A stretch of DNA of 63,173 nt from contig NZ_JACBGI020000012.1 of assembly GCF_013391765.2 (NCBI RefSeq), positions 1-63,173 of the forward strand. The letters run 5' to 3'. This DNA is from Thiomicrorhabdus heinhorstiae (lineage in GTDB: Bacteria > Pseudomonadota > Gammaproteobacteria > Thiomicrospirales > Thiomicrospiraceae). The translations under genes were made by a program, and so were the position numbers. Below the pieces are notes generated by a model, which did no database searches, was not told the origin of the DNA, and was given only the letters and a program-made list of their open reading frames with translations. Positions 44,650-56,098 of the stretch are shown here, piece after piece (position 1 is the first letter of the stretch; the number at the start of each line of letters is the position of its first letter).

Positions 44650-45714
44650 TTAGTTTACTTTTTGATCTAGAGATCCGTTAGCGTAACGAGCTTGCATCTC
44701 TTCTAGACCAAGAGACTTGATCTTAGAAGCGTGACCCGCACAACCGAATGCTTCGAAACGTGCTTTACAGATTTCCATCATTGCATTTTCAGCAGCGTTG
44801 AAGAATTTACGTGGATCGAAGTTAGCTGTGTTTTCAGCCAAGTGCTTACGGATTGCACCAGTAGATGCCATACGAAGGTCAGTATCGATGTTTACTTTAC
44901 GAACACCGTATTTGATACCTTCAACGATCGCTTCAACAGGAACACCGTAAGTTTGACCCATATCACCACCGTAGTTGTTGATGATTTCTAGCCACTCTTC
45001 AGGAACAGAAGAAGAACCGTGCATTACAAGGTGAGTGGTTGGGATACGCTCGTGGATTTTCTTGATCTGGTCGATTTTAAGAACGTCATCAGAAGGCTTA
45101 GAAGTGAACTTGTAAGCACCGTGAGAAGTACCAACCGCAACGGCAAGTGCATCAACGTTAGTGTCTTTAACGAACTGAGCCGCTTCTTCAGGATCAGTTA
45201 GAAGCATTGAGTGATCCAGCTCTTCATCAGAACCGTGACCGTCTTCTTCACCCATTTTACCAGTCTCAAGAGAACCTAGACACCCTAGCTCACCTTCGAC
45301 AGAAACACCACCCGCGTGAGCGATTTTAACAACTTCAGCAGTGATGCCTGAGTTGTACTCGTATGAAGCAGGAGTCTTCATGTCAGCTTCAAGAGAACCG
45401 TCCATCATGACAGAAGTGAAGCCAGATTGGATAGCGCGCAAACAAACACCTACATCTGAACCGTGGTCTTGGTGCATAACAACAGGAATGTGTGGGAACA
45501 TTTCAGTCGCAGCTTCGATCATGTGACGTAGCATTGGCTCACCCGCGTACTTACGCGCACCGGCAGAACCTTGCAGGATTACCGGAGAGTCACAAGCATC
45601 CGCAGCGCGCATGATTGCACGTACTTGTTCCATGTTGTTTACGTTAAACGCAGGCATACCAAAGCTGTGTTCTGCCGCGTAGTCCATTAATTCACGAAGT
45701 GTAATCATCGCCAT
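44650..45714 (-). CDS. fba: Class II fructose-bisphosphate aldolase
   Basis: A 354-residue zinc aldolase of the CbbA type. It has [19 protein letters not shown], the Zn and catalytic region [10 protein letters not shown], a cluster [28 protein letters not shown], and [11 protein letters not shown]. It condenses DHAP with glyceraldehyde-3-P (and, in the Calvin cycle, with erythrose-4-P). It is the last gene of the cluster and is codon-biased like cbbL. A hairpin stands between it and pyk. Confidence 0.96.
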   Translation of the reverse strand: MAMITLRELMDYAAEHSFGMPAFNVNNMEQVRAIMRAADACDSPVILQGSAGARKYAGEPMLRHMIEAATEMFPHIPVVMHQDHGSDVGVCLRAIQSGFTSVMMDGSLEADMKTPASYEYNSGITAEVVKIAHAGGVSVEGELGCLGSLETGKMGEEDGHGSDEELDHSMLLTDPEEAAQFVKDTNVDALAVAVGTSHGAYKFTSKPSDDVLKIDQIKKIHERIPTTHLVMHGSSSVPEEWLEIINNYGGDMGQTYGVPVEAIVEGIKYGVRKVNIDTDLRMASTGAIRKHLAENTANFDPRKFFNAAENAMMEICKARFEAFGCAGHASKIKSLGLEEMQARYANGSLDQKVN

Positions 45715-45793
45715 AGCGAGACTCCTCTATTGGTTTTCAAAAAATAATTTTTACTATTTTACCAGTGTTTAAACAACACACCAAATAGTAATC

Positions 45794-45814
45794 GGCCGGG
45801 ATTATCCCCCGGCC
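45794..45814 (-). other. GC-rich stem-loop between pyk and fba
   Basis: The perfect 7-bp stem GGCCGGG/CCCGGCC with a 7-nt loop lies 14 bp after the pyk stop on the minus strand. There is no T-run, so it is a candidate mRNA-end stabiliser or weak pause rather than a full terminator. Confidence 0.6.
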
Positions 45815-45828
45815 TTAAGGTAAAAAAC

Positions 45829-47274
45829 TTATGGAATCTTAACGATTTCCAAACAATTTGTACCGCCCATAGCACCGCGAGATTCGCCGTGAGTCAGGAT
45901 AACTAGATCTCCGGCGTTGGCAATACCGAAAGATTTCACTTTCTTTAAAATCTCTTGTTTTGCTTCCGCATCGGTTAAACCGTCGTATTCCAATGTTGAA
46001 GGGTAAACACCGCGATACAAAGTCACTTTACGGCGAGTTTGCAAATGCGGAGTCATGGCCACAATCGGCTTGCCGGAAGAAATACGCGACATCAATAACG
46101 CCGTATTTCCGGATTCAGTCACAGCAATAATACATTTAACACTGAAGTGGTTTGCTGCATACATTGCCGCCATGGCAACTGTCTCGTCAACCGCAGTGAA
46201 ATTTTCGTCGATACGGTGCGTAGACATACGGGCAGAACGCTGTTTCTCAGCTTCTTGACAGATACGCCCCATGGTTTCGATAACCAAACTCGGTGAACGA
46301 CCGGTAGCCGTTTCACCGGAAAGCATTACCGCATCGGTACCATCCATAACCGCGTTGGCAACGTCAAAGACTTCAGCACGGGTCGGAATCGCATTTTCGA
46401 TCATTGTTTCCATCATCTGCGTCGCCGTGATAGTAACACGGTTCAGCTGACGGGCACGTTTGATCATTTTCTTTTGCAATGCAGGCAGCTGAGCATCGCC
46501 GACTTCAACACCCAAGTCTCCACGAGCGATCATAATGACATCGGAAGCCAGAATAATACCGTCCAGAGTAGTATCGTTGGCAACCGCTTCAGCACGCTCA
46601 ACTTTAGAAACGATCGAGCAATTCAGGCCGGCTTTTTGCGCCAAAGAACGGCAATATTCGACATCTTCCGCAGAACGAGGGAAAGACAGTGCCAGATAAT
46701 CCGCCTGAATGTCGGCTGCAGTAATAATATCTTCCTTGTCCTTGTCGGTCAGTGCCGCAGCAGAAAGACCGCCGCCCATCAAGTTGATCCCTTTGTTGTT
46801 CGACAAAGTCCCACCAACGATGGTCGTGGTGTTTACGCGCTCACCTTCAACATTGTCTACTTCAAATACCAGACGGCCGTCATCCAGCAGCAGTTTATCG
46901 CCGGTTTTTACGTCGTATGGAAGGTTTTTATAAGTCAGACCGACTTCATGTTGGTTACCGTCGTTATTACCGACATTGTTATCGAACGCAAATTTATCAC
47001 CCGGATTCAAAAAGATTTTGTCTTCGGCAAAGCGGGCGATACGAATTTTTGGCCCTTGTAAATCGACCAATACCCCCACTTCGTGGTTGTATTTTTCCGC
47101 CAAATCTCGGACACGTTGAGCACGGGCTTTGTGCTCTTCAGGGCTACCGTGCGACATATTGATACGTACAACGTCGACGCCAGCCTTAATCATTCTTTCC
47201 AATTCGCCTTCGCGATCTGTAGCCGGCCCTAGAGTTGCCACAATTTTTGTTCTTCTTAAACCATTTGTAGGCAT
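45829..47274 (-). CDS. pyk: Pyruvate kinase
   Basis: A 481-residue enzyme making pyruvate and ATP from PEP and ADP. Motifs: TKIVATLGPATD, VVRINMSHGSPEEH, VLVDLQGPKIR, LSFPRSAEDV, MIARGDLGVEVG and AVMLSGETATGRSP. The C-terminal domain carries IIAVTESGNTALLMSR and ends GGTNCLEIVKIP. It sits between pgk and fba on the same strand. Confidence 0.96.
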   Translation of the reverse strand: MPTNGLRRTKIVATLGPATDREGELERMIKAGVDVVRINMSHGSPEEHKARAQRVRDLAEKYNHEVGVLVDLQGPKIRIARFAEDKIFLNPGDKFAFDNNVGNNDGNQHEVGLTYKNLPYDVKTGDKLLLDDGRLVFEVDNVEGERVNTTTIVGGTLSNNKGINLMGGGLSAAALTDKDKEDIITAADIQADYLALSFPRSAEDVEYCRSLAQKAGLNCSIVSKVERAEAVANDTTLDGIILASDVIMIARGDLGVEVGDAQLPALQKKMIKRARQLNRVTITATQMMETMIENAIPTRAEVFDVANAVMDGTDAVMLSGETATGRSPSLVIETMGRICQEAEKQRSARMSTHRIDENFTAVDETVAMAAMYAANHFSVKCIIAVTESGNTALLMSRISSGKPIVAMTPHLQTRRKVTLYRGVYPSTLEYDGLTDAEAKQEILKKVKSFGIANAGDLVILTHGESRGAMGGTNCLEIVKIP

Positions 47275-47453
47275 GTAAAGGAGTTCCTTCTTAAATTACG
47301 CTTGTTTGCCCAAAGATGTCTCGCAAAATAAACGCATCGCCGCTTCTTCTTTACGAAACCGCAGCCAGTATAGGCTGGGATTGCGATATGTTTACTTACC
47401 GAGTCACCCTTTAGGAGATTAAACTTAACAAGCAAAAGTGACAAAAAGATGAA

Positions 47454-47483
47454 AACCGAAGCTCTTTTAACAGAACTTCGGTT
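47454..47483 (-). terminator. Stem-loop after pgk
   Basis: AACCGAAG/CTTCGGTT (47454-47461 with 47476-47483) has a loop of about 14 nt and is followed by TTC on the minus strand, with a T-run farther on. It is a modest terminator or a processing hairpin. The remaining roughly 180 bp to pyk hold no gene that I can support. Confidence 0.6.
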
Positions 47484-47496
47484 CAGTTCAGGAAAA

Positions 47497-48675
47497 TTAC
47501 TTCGCAGCCGCTTCTTCAAGCATTGCAACTGCTGGTAGTTTTTTACCTTCCAAGAACTCAAGGAAAGCACCACCACCGGTAGAGATGTAAGAAACCTTAT
47601 CAGCGATATCGTACTTGTCGATTGCCGCTAGAGTGTCACCGCCACCTGCGATAGAGAAAGCGGAAGATTCAGCGATTGCCATAGAGATTTTCTTAGTCCC
47701 TTCACCGAACTGATCGAATTCGAATACACCGACAGGACCGTTCCATACAACCGTACCTGCGTTCATGATAATATCCGCTAGTTCCTGTGCAGAATCCGGA
47801 CCGATATCGAAGATCATGTCATCATCGACAACATCGGCAACATTTTTCGTTTCAGCCGCTGCCGACTCGGAGAATTCCTTACCACAAACAACATCAGTCG
47901 CTAGAGGAATCGCCGCACCGCGACCTTCCATAATTTCGTTTAGCTTGTTACAAGTCGGGATCAAGTCTGCTTCATATAGAGATTTACCAACCGGGTTACC
48001 GGCAGCCGCGATGAAAGTGTTCGCGATACCACCGCCAACAACCAGCTGATCCACTTTCTCGGATAGAGACTCAAGAACCGTTAGCTTAGTAGAAACTTTA
48101 GAACCACCAACAATCGCTACAAGAGGACGCGCAGGGTTGTTTAGTGCTTTTCCAAGAGCGTCTAACTCAGCCGCCAGAAGAGGACCTGCACAAGCGACAT
48201 CAGCGAAAGCGCCAGCACCGTGAGTAGATGCTTGTGCACGGTGAGCCGTACCGAAAGCATCCATTACGTAGATATCACAAAGAGCGGCATATTTTTTAGA
48301 CAGCTCTTCAGAGTTCTTCTTTTCACCAACGTTGAAACGAACGTTTTCCAGAAGAACCACTTCTCCTTCAGCAACTTCAACACCGTCAAGGTAATCTTTA
48401 ACCAGGCGAACTTCTTTACCTAGTTTTGCTGAAAGGTCAGCTGCAACCGGAGCCAAAGAAGCTGCTTCATCGTATTCGCCTTCAGTCGGACGACCAAGGT
48501 GAGACATAAGCATTACTTTAGCACCTGCATCCGCTGCCATTTTGATGGTAGGCAAAGAAGCACGGATACGAGCGTCAGAAGTAACTTTACCGTCTTTAAC
48601 TGGTACATTCAGGTCTTCACGGATAAGAACGCGCTTACCAGCCAAATCTAGGTCAGACATCTTAATTACAGACAT
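47497..48675 (-). CDS. pgk: Phosphoglycerate kinase
   Basis: A 392-residue enzyme phosphorylating 3-phosphoglycerate, the direct product of RuBisCO. It has [16 protein letters not shown] at the N-terminus, [56 protein letters not shown] and the C-terminal [18 protein letters not shown]. Start [14 protein letters not shown] has GAGG upstream. It is downstream of gap, with a long hairpin in the gap. Confidence 0.97.
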   Translation of the reverse strand: MSVIKMSDLDLAGKRVLIREDLNVPVKDGKVTSDARIRASLPTIKMAADAGAKVMLMSHLGRPTEGEYDEAASLAPVAADLSAKLGKEVRLVKDYLDGVEVAEGEVVLLENVRFNVGEKKNSEELSKKYAALCDIYVMDAFGTAHRAQASTHGAGAFADVACAGPLLAAELDALGKALNNPARPLVAIVGGSKVSTKLTVLESLSEKVDQLVVGGGIANTFIAAAGNPVGKSLYEADLIPTCNKLNEIMEGRGAAIPLATDVVCGKEFSESAAAETKNVADVVDDDMIFDIGPDSAQELADIIMNAGTVVWNGPVGVFEFDQFGEGTKKISMAIAESSAFSIAGGGDTLAAIDKYDIADKVSYISTGGGAFLEFLEGKKLPAVAMLEEAAAK

Positions 48676-48839
48676 GTTGAGTCCTCTTTATTCAAAGTTA
48701 AAACCACTGGAACCAGCGGCATTTGGATTTAAGTTAAAAAATTAAATTTGCTTTTCAATTCTCTGTACGAAAACCGACAAGCAAATTTAATTTGAGAAGC
48801 TAGAAAACTAACCTCTCAAATTACACTAAGGAAAGTTTC

Positions 48840-48930
48840 GCTGAGTAGCGAGATTAATTCTAGGAAGACTGCGGGAGCGTACAACGAGTACGTGACCAAA
48901 GTCTGACAACGAAGTAACTCGCTAATCAGC
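48840..48930 (-). repeat. GTAC-N5-GTAC long hairpin, copy 3 (gap-pgk gap)
   Basis: A 91-nt nested hairpin: GCTGA/TCAGC outermost, AGCGAG (48847-48852) with CTCGCT (48918-48923), AGACT/AGTCT, and CGTAC/GTACG around a 5-nt tip. In the sense (minus) direction the core is ACGTAC-TCGTT-GTACGCTCC. The 3' arm begins 14 bp after the gap stop. It is the same class as the elements at 27887 and 34707. Confidence 0.7.
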
Positions 48931-48944
48931 TAGAAACCTATTTC

Positions 48945-49964
<1,020 letters not shown>

Positions 49965-50011
49965 TTACACTGCACTGAGGTTAATGCAGTTTCTTAAAAT
50001 AAAAAACTTAT

Positions 50012-50043
50012 GTTTGCCGGCATTGCACCCTCAGCCGACAAAC
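50012..50043 (-). other. Stem-loop between tkt and gap
   Basis: GTTTGCCGGC pairs with GCCGACAAAC with one mismatch (50012-50021 with 50034-50043) around a 12-nt loop. It lies 45 bp after the tkt stop. There is no T-run on the minus strand. It may be a boundary hairpin like those after gap, pgk and pyk. Confidence 0.45.
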
Positions 50044-50087
50044 AGGAAATCTGCGCTCCCTCATCCATGAGAACGCGCGGCAATGAA

Positions 50088-52076
50088 TTACTTACCAAGA
50101 ACCTTGTTAGCAGTCGCTACAACATTCTCAACCGTGAATCCGAACTCTTTAAATAGTTCGTCAGCTGGCGCAGATTCACCGAAAGTAGACATACAAACCG
50201 TACCGCCATCAAGACCGATGTACTTATACCAAGAATCTGCAACACCAGCTTCAATCGCTACACGCTTAACACCAGGGATAAGAACAGAATCTTTATAGGC
50301 TTGATCTTGCTCGTCGTATGCATTAGTACATGGCATAGAAACCACACGTACATTTGCATCCATCGCTTCTGCCGCTTCAACCGCAAGGCCAACTTCAGAA
50401 CCGGTTGCAATAAAGATGATATCAGGAGTACCGGCACAGTCTTTCAGTACGTAACCACCCTTCTCGATGTTCGCAACCTGCTCGGCAGTACGAGGCATAG
50501 GAGTCAGCGCCTGACGAGAGAATACTAGAGCAGTCGGAGCATTGCTACGCATCATGGCAATTTTCCATGAAACCGCAGACTCAACTGCGTCACACGCACG
50601 CCAGGTTTGGAAGTTAGGGATCACGCGCATCGTTGCCATCTGCTCAACCGGCTGGTGAGTCGGACCATCTTCACCCAGACCGATAGAGTCGTGAGTGTAA
50701 ACGTAGATCGTACCGATTTTCATCAGTGCCGACATACGTAGAGCGTTACGCATGAACTCCATGAACATGAAGAAAGTACCGCCGAACACTTTGAAACCAC
50801 CGTGAAGAACCATACCGTTCATCATGTGCGCCATACCGAATTCGCGGACACCCCATGACAGGTAGTTACCGTTAGCATTTTCCTTGTTGACCTTAACCAT
50901 TTTCGACCAGTTGGTCAGGTTAGAACCGGTCAAGTCGGCAGAACCACCGAACATTTCAGGCAAGATTTCACCCAATTTTTCGATCGCTTTCTGAGAAGCC
51001 TGACGAGAAGCCAGTTTTGGAGATTCTTCTTGAGTGGCTGCAATGAACTTATCCATTTCAACTTCGAAGTTTGCAGGAAGTTCGCCAGCCATACGGCGTT
51101 CAAACTCCGCAGCTTCAGCTGGGTATTCCGCACGGTAAGCTTCGAATTTGGCATTCCATGCCGCTTCATCCGTCGCACCTTGCTCTTTGTGGTCCCAGCC
51201 AGCGTAGATATCTTCCGGAATTTCGAAAGGAGCAGCTGTCCAACCCAATTCTTTACGAACTAGATCGATTTCATCGTCACCTAGAGGTGCACCGTGACAA
51301 GAGTAAGTACCACATTTGTTTGGAGAACCGTAACCGATAACCGTCTTAGTACAGATCAATGTTGGCTTATCAGTGACTTTCTTCGCTTCTTCGATAGCCG
51401 CGTTGATTGCATCCGCATCGTGGCCGTCAACATTTGGAATAACGTGCCAATCGTAAGATACGAAACGACCAGGAACACCTTTCTCCATCCAGTCACCGAT
51501 GTTACCGTCGATAGAGATATCGTTGTCATCCCAGAATGCGATCAGTTTACCTAGGCCTAGAGTACCGGCCATCGCACATGCTTCGTGCGAAAGACCTTCC
51601 ATCAAACAGCCGTCACCCATGAAGACATAAGTGTGGTGATCAACGATTTCGTGACCAGGCTTGTTGAATTGAGCGGCAAGAGTACGCTCAGCGATTGCCA
51701 TACCAACAGCGTTAGTGATACCTTGACCTAGAGGACCAGTCGTAGTTTCGATACCGTCCGCATAACCATACTCAGGGTGACCCGCCGTTTTCGCGTGCAA
51801 TTGACGGAACTGCTTGATGTCTTCCATACTTAGGTTAAAACCGGTCAGGTGCAATAGAGAGTAGATCAGCATCGATCCGTGACCGTTAGACAGTACGAAA
51901 CGGTCGCGATCCGCCCACTTAGCGTTGGTCGGATTATATTTCATGTGGCTATTCCACAGTACTTCTGCGATGTCCGCCATCCCCATTGGTGCACCTGGGT
52001 GACCAGAGTTGGCTTTTTGAACCGCATCCATACTTAGGGCACGGATAGCGTTTGCTAGGTCTCTACGAGTTGCCAT
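50088..52076 (-). CDS. tkt: Transketolase
   Basis: A 662-residue thiamine-diphosphate enzyme. It has [63 protein letters not shown], the ThDP motif [21 protein letters not shown]...NDISIDG, and [19 protein letters not shown]. It rearranges sugar phosphates in the Calvin cycle regeneration phase. It is first gene of tkt-gap-pgk-pyk-fba. Upstream is a 366-bp control region shared with the divergent rhodanese gene. Confidence 0.97.
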   Translation of the reverse strand: MATRRDLANAIRALSMDAVQKANSGHPGAPMGMADIAEVLWNSHMKYNPTNAKWADRDRFVLSNGHGSMLIYSLLHLTGFNLSMEDIKQFRQLHAKTAGHPEYGYADGIETTTGPLGQGITNAVGMAIAERTLAAQFNKPGHEIVDHHTYVFMGDGCLMEGLSHEACAMAGTLGLGKLIAFWDDNDISIDGNIGDWMEKGVPGRFVSYDWHVIPNVDGHDADAINAAIEEAKKVTDKPTLICTKTVIGYGSPNKCGTYSCHGAPLGDDEIDLVRKELGWTAAPFEIPEDIYAGWDHKEQGATDEAAWNAKFEAYRAEYPAEAAEFERRMAGELPANFEVEMDKFIAATQEESPKLASRQASQKAIEKLGEILPEMFGGSADLTGSNLTNWSKMVKVNKENANGNYLSWGVREFGMAHMMNGMVLHGGFKVFGGTFFMFMEFMRNALRMSALMKIGTIYVYTHDSIGLGEDGPTHQPVEQMATMRVIPNFQTWRACDAVESAVSWKIAMMRSNAPTALVFSRQALTPMPRTAEQVANIEKGGYVLKDCAGTPDIIFIATGSEVGLAVEAAEAMDANVRVVSMPCTNAYDEQDQAYKDSVLIPGVKRVAIEAGVADSWYKYIGLDGGTVCMSTFGESAPADELFKEFGFTVENVVATANKVLGK

Positions 52077-52442
52077 ACAACTTCCTCAACTTTCTTAAAA
52101 AAATTCGGTGTGCAGAAAGCCGCCTTAACGGTATTTTTCATGCCGTCATTTACTATAAAAGCGACTTTACAAGATAAATTTGGACAAGTATTCTCTCTCA
52201 AAATTTCATTTTCATCAAGTTTTCTTGTTGAACCTGAGAAGAAAACTATCTCAAAATCCAATTTAAAATCTCGCCATCCAGACTAAAAGTTCAAAATGAC
52301 AAAAATATGAATTTTTTCATCATGTTATTCCAAATCAATGCTAAGTGAATACTTTTTTGAATAAAATTGATTTGAAACACTCTTTTCAGACCTCGCTTTC
52401 AATTGTGGCACCCATCTCATCAACGACAAAAGGAGATTTTTT
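52077..52442. promoter_or_regulatory. Control region between tkt and the rhodanese gene
   Basis: 366 bp of AT-rich DNA with no supported gene, between divergent start codons. It contains a perfect 9-bp inverted repeat, CAAATCAAT (52331-52339) with ATTGATTTG (52366-52374), 26 bp apart. Its ATCAA/TTGAT halves resemble the candidate CbbR boxes at cbbM. AGGAG lies just upstream of the rhodanese ATG. Confidence 0.5.
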
Positions 52443-52877
52443 ATGCCCATTCATTTAAAAGATTTAGTAACGGAAGCGAAAGCGATTATTAATGAAGTCG
52501 ACTACGCGGAAGCGCGAGGATTATTGCAAAACGGTTATACCCCTTTGGATGTCAGAGAATCGTACGAATATCTGACGGGAACCATTCCAATGTCAAAACA
52601 TATTTCAAGAGGACTTCTCGAACCGAAATGCGATACGGACTTTGCCGGACACGATCCTGATATGGAAGATCCGGATAAATGTTGGCTGGTATTTTGTCAG
52701 GCCGGCGGACGCGGCGCCCTGGCCACCTACACCATGCGTAAGATGGGATTCAAAAATGTCGTGAACTTGGCCGGCGGTTTTAAGGCATGGCAAAATGCAG
52801 GATTAGATATCACTTGCCCTCCTACAGAAGAAGGTTTAATGCTGTGCAACCATCCATGGAATCCACAACATCAATAA
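52443..52877 (+). CDS. Rhodanese-domain protein
   Basis: A 144-residue single-domain rhodanese. It has YTPLDVRESYEYLTGTIPMSKHI (domain start) and the active-site loop VFCQAGGRGA with the catalytic Cys, then VVNLAGGFKAWQNAGLDI. Rhodaneses carry persulfide sulfur and are common in sulfur oxidisers. It has no signal peptide, so it is cytoplasmic. It is convergent with the RND gene, 32 bp away, and has its own AGGAG ribosome-binding site. Confidence 0.9.
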   Translation: MPIHLKDLVTEAKAIINEVDYAEARGLLQNGYTPLDVRESYEYLTGTIPMSKHISRGLLEPKCDTDFAGHDPDMEDPDKCWLVFCQAGGRGALATYTMRKMGFKNVVNLAGGFKAWQNAGLDITCPPTEEGLMLCNHPWNPQHQ

Positions 52878-52909
52878 ACGACACCTTGCCACGAGTGGCT
52901 GCAAAAACT

Positions 52910-55900
52910 TTATACGGTTTTTACAGCCTTACTTGCGTTGCCTTTACTTTCTGCAGGTTTCGAAAAATTATTCATGGTCATTTCATAAATTGACAGGATC
53001 GCCGGAATAACCAACAGAATAAGGAAAGTCGAGAACATTAACCCGAAGGCAATCGCCGTTGCCATCGGGATTAAGAACTGTGCCTGCAAAGACGTTTCAA
53101 ACAACAACGGCGTTAAACCGGCAATGGTCGTCAAGGAAGTTAGAAGCACCGCTCGCACACGCTGCACCGCAGCCTCTTCCAGAGCTTCGTTCACACTCAA
53201 CCCTGCTTCACGCAATCGCTTGTAAAAACTGACTAGTATGATCGAGTCATTAACCACGATTCCCGACAGACCGAAGAAACCGAACAAGGATAAAATCGTC
53301 ATATCCAAGCCCATCCACCAGTGCCCCATAATCGCACCGACCAGACCGAATGGAATAGCCGTCATCACCACCAACGGCCAACCGTAAGAACCGAAAACCC
53401 AGGCCAACACGATGTAAATCAGTGAAAGGCCGATAAACAAACCAATCTTCATATCCGCCATAGTTTCCGCCTGACGGGCATTCTGCCCTTCCAGACTGTA
53501 ACTGATGCCATATTTTGTCTGCAAATCCGCCAAGACCGTTTTTTGCAAAGACGCCAAAATCTGGTTGGCATTATTCAGATTTTTATCTACTTCTCCGACA
53601 ACGGTCACTGCCAGCTGACCGTCGACATGACGCATGACATCAAAACCTCTCTGCGTCTTCCAGGTTGCAACCGAATTCAAGGCAACTCTTTGTCCGTTCG
53701 ACGCGGTCACCTGCATTTTATTCAAGGTCGCCAAAGAGACCCTTTCATTCAACGGATACTGCACACGGACTTCGATTTCATCCTCGCCGTCAGTGAAAAT
53801 CTGCACCAGTCGGCCAGAAAAGGCAGCCGATAACTGTTCACCAAGAGAGACATAGGAAAACCCTAAAGCTTCACCCTGCGGGGTCAATTGATACACCAGT
53901 TGATCACGCCCGAAAGGCAAGTCATCACGAATACCACTGACCCCGGAAATCTGCGTCAAAACTTCCTGCAAATCTAGTGATGCCTGCTTCAGCATCTTCG
54001 GATCCGCTCCGGTTAAACGAATATCGATATCGCTTCCAGGCGGCCCCATTCTCGGGGCTTCAATCGTCAACACATCCAGACCGGGTACGGTTCCGGCTTT
54101 CTGCTGCCACGTTCGGATAAACTCGGCATTGCGGGTTTTACGCTGATCCGGCTCGACCAACTCGATATTAATTCCGGAAAAATTCGGTCCGCTTTGGCGG
54201 CTGGTTTTATTAAAGTGCACTACCGCTACTTTAAGAATCCCCGGTTCCAACTCTTTCTCGGTCTCCAGCAGAGCATCGTACAAGTGCTCAACATACTTGG
54301 CGGAGACGTCCGATGGCGTACCGGCAACAAAACGTGCATCAGCAAATAATTTCGTCGATTCCGGCGACGGGAAAAACACAAATCCCATACGGCCGCCGGC
54401 CAACAGACCAACCACAAAAATCATCATCGCCAGAGTCGACGCCAAAGTAATACCTCTATGCGTCAGAACCCAGCGAATGATATGCCTGAACTGATGATGT
54501 CTTAAATGATCAATGGTGGCATCCAGACGGTAACGAATCGAACCTTCTTCAGGGGGCTTTACCTTAGAAAGAGCGTGACGTAAATGACCGGGAAGCACGG
54601 TGAAACTTTCCAGCAACGAAGCGAAAATCACCGCAATAATCACCAATGGAATGGCAAACAGAATATTTCCCATCTCCCCACCGATTAACATCAACGGCAA
54701 GAAGGCCGCGACCGTCGTCAGTGATGAGGCGGTCACCGGCCAGAACATGCGGTGCGCACCACCTTCGGCGGCCTGCAGATGCGGTTCGCCGCGTTCGTGA
54801 TGCGCCAAAGCATCCTCCCCGACGACGATGGCATCATCGACGATAATCCCCAGCGCCATGATCAAACCGAACAGGCTGACCATATTGATCGAACCACCAG
54901 CGAGATACATAATCATCAAGGTCGCCATAAAAGAGACCGGAATCCCGACGGCGATCCAGAAAGCGACCCTGCCGTTCATAAACAGATACAGAATCAACAC
55001 TACCAGAATCAGACCGCCGATCCCGTTATTGACCAGCAGCATAATCCGTTGATTAACCAGCGACCAAGTCTCGTCATAGACCTTGAAGGTAACCCCTTTC
55101 GGCAGCGTTGGCTCGGTTTTAGCCAACCATTCCTGCATAATTTTCGACGACTTCAGGGTATCGCCGCTCTCCGCCCGCTGCAGTTGCATCTCCACCGCCG
55201 GATGACCGTCAACCATAATATACGGCGAATCCTTTATCGGGCGACGTTCGACCGAACCGATATCTCCCAAGGTTACGTTCTGGGAACTATTGGCAATCAA
55301 CGGCACCTGTTTGAATGCGGTTTCACTGCGCTTCTGTTCGATCGCTCTTAAATCGCGAACACTATCGTCATCCCCAACCGATCCGGCCGGATAATCGCGA
55401 CTCATCGCAGCAACCTGATTAGAAACCTGATCCAGTGTCAACTGATAATGTTCCAGATTGCGTTGCGGAATTTCGATCGCCATCTCTTCTTCCGGCAGAC
55501 CGACAAAAGAGATCTTATCGATTCCCTTATCCAGCAGCTCCCGCTCATATTTCCTGACCAGCGGACGCAGTTCGTCCAGAGAACCTTTTTCGTTAATAAC
55601 CAGTAGACGAGCCACCGGCTCGTAGCGTACGACACGTTCGATAATCGGCGTCTGCGAGTCCTGTGGCAGATTCCTCAGCTCGCGAATCCTCTGATTGATC
55701 TGATCGACCGCCTCGATCATATCGGTGCCCTGCTTGAACTTCAGAGAAATGCTCGACAGCCCCAGCGCAGAGGTTGAAGTCATCTCGTCCAGATTATCCA
55801 GATTGCGCAATACTCGCTCGATCGGTTCGGTGACCGAACGCTCGACATCTTCGGCATTGGCCCCCGGCCAGACCACTCTGACCGAAGCGTAATCCAGTTC

Positions 55901-56098
55901 GAAATTCGGGAAAAACTGCACATTCAGTTTAAACAGCGCCACGATTCCGGAAAGAATCATAATAATCATCAACAGATTCGGGGCGACTTTGTGACGTGCA
56001 AAAATTCCGATTAAACCATGTGATCGAAAATTCTTTTCCTGGATCGCAAAATCGCGATCTTCGTCCAGTTTTGGCGAAGCGGTTTTAATCTCACCCAT
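52910..56098 (-). CDS. RND-family efflux transporter (AcrB-like inner-membrane pump)
   Basis: A 1062-residue pump with twelve expected membrane spans and two large periplasmic loops. Seen: PNLLMIIMILSGIVALFKLNVQFFPNFE at TM1, GANAEDVERSVTEPIE, the proton-relay segment ALGIIVDDAIVVGEDALAHHERGE in TM4, and GIVVNDSIILVSFYKRLREAG plus VLLTSLTTIAGLTPLLFETS in the second half. With the adaptor gene whose stop overlaps its start, it forms an export system. No outer-membrane factor gene is adjacent. The substrate is unknown. Confidence 0.92.
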   Translation of the reverse strand: MGEIKTASPKLDEDRDFAIQEKNFRSHGLIGIFARHKVAPNLLMIIMILSGIVALFKLNVQFFPNFELDYASVRVVWPGANAEDVERSVTEPIERVLRNLDNLDEMTSTSALGLSSISLKFKQGTDMIEAVDQINQRIRELRNLPQDSQTPIIERVVRYEPVARLLVINEKGSLDELRPLVRKYERELLDKGIDKISFVGLPEEEMAIEIPQRNLEHYQLTLDQVSNQVAAMSRDYPAGSVGDDDSVRDLRAIEQKRSETAFKQVPLIANSSQNVTLGDIGSVERRPIKDSPYIMVDGHPAVEMQLQRAESGDTLKSSKIMQEWLAKTEPTLPKGVTFKVYDETWSLVNQRIMLLVNNGIGGLILVVLILYLFMNGRVAFWIAVGIPVSFMATLMIMYLAGGSINMVSLFGLIMALGIIVDDAIVVGEDALAHHERGEPHLQAAEGGAHRMFWPVTASSLTTVAAFLPLMLIGGEMGNILFAIPLVIIAVIFASLLESFTVLPGHLRHALSKVKPPEEGSIRYRLDATIDHLRHHQFRHIIRWVLTHRGITLASTLAMMIFVVGLLAGGRMGFVFFPSPESTKLFADARFVAGTPSDVSAKYVEHLYDALLETEKELEPGILKVAVVHFNKTSRQSGPNFSGINIELVEPDQRKTRNAEFIRTWQQKAGTVPGLDVLTIEAPRMGPPGSDIDIRLTGADPKMLKQASLDLQEVLTQISGVSGIRDDLPFGRDQLVYQLTPQGEALGFSYVSLGEQLSAAFSGRLVQIFTDGEDEIEVRVQYPLNERVSLATLNKMQVTASNGQRVALNSVATWKTQRGFDVMRHVDGQLAVTVVGEVDKNLNNANQILASLQKTVLADLQTKYGISYSLEGQNARQAETMADMKIGLFIGLSLIYIVLAWVFGSYGWPLVVMTAIPFGLVGAIMGHWWMGLDMTILSLFGFFGLSGIVVNDSIILVSFYKRLREAGLSVNEALEEAAVQRVRAVLLTSLTTIAGLTPLLFETSLQAQFLIPMATAIAFGLMFSTFLILLVIPAILSIYEMTMNNFSKPAESKGNASKAVKTV

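Noticed and set aside
47256-47576. 106-residue frame overlapping the pgk end and the pgk-pyk gap
   Set aside because: Overlaps pgk coding sequence in another frame, crosses a hairpin, no supported start or family.
54752-55351. 199-residue open frame antisense to the RND pump
   Set aside because: Reverse-complement shadow rich in His, Gln and Arg; no recognisable motif.
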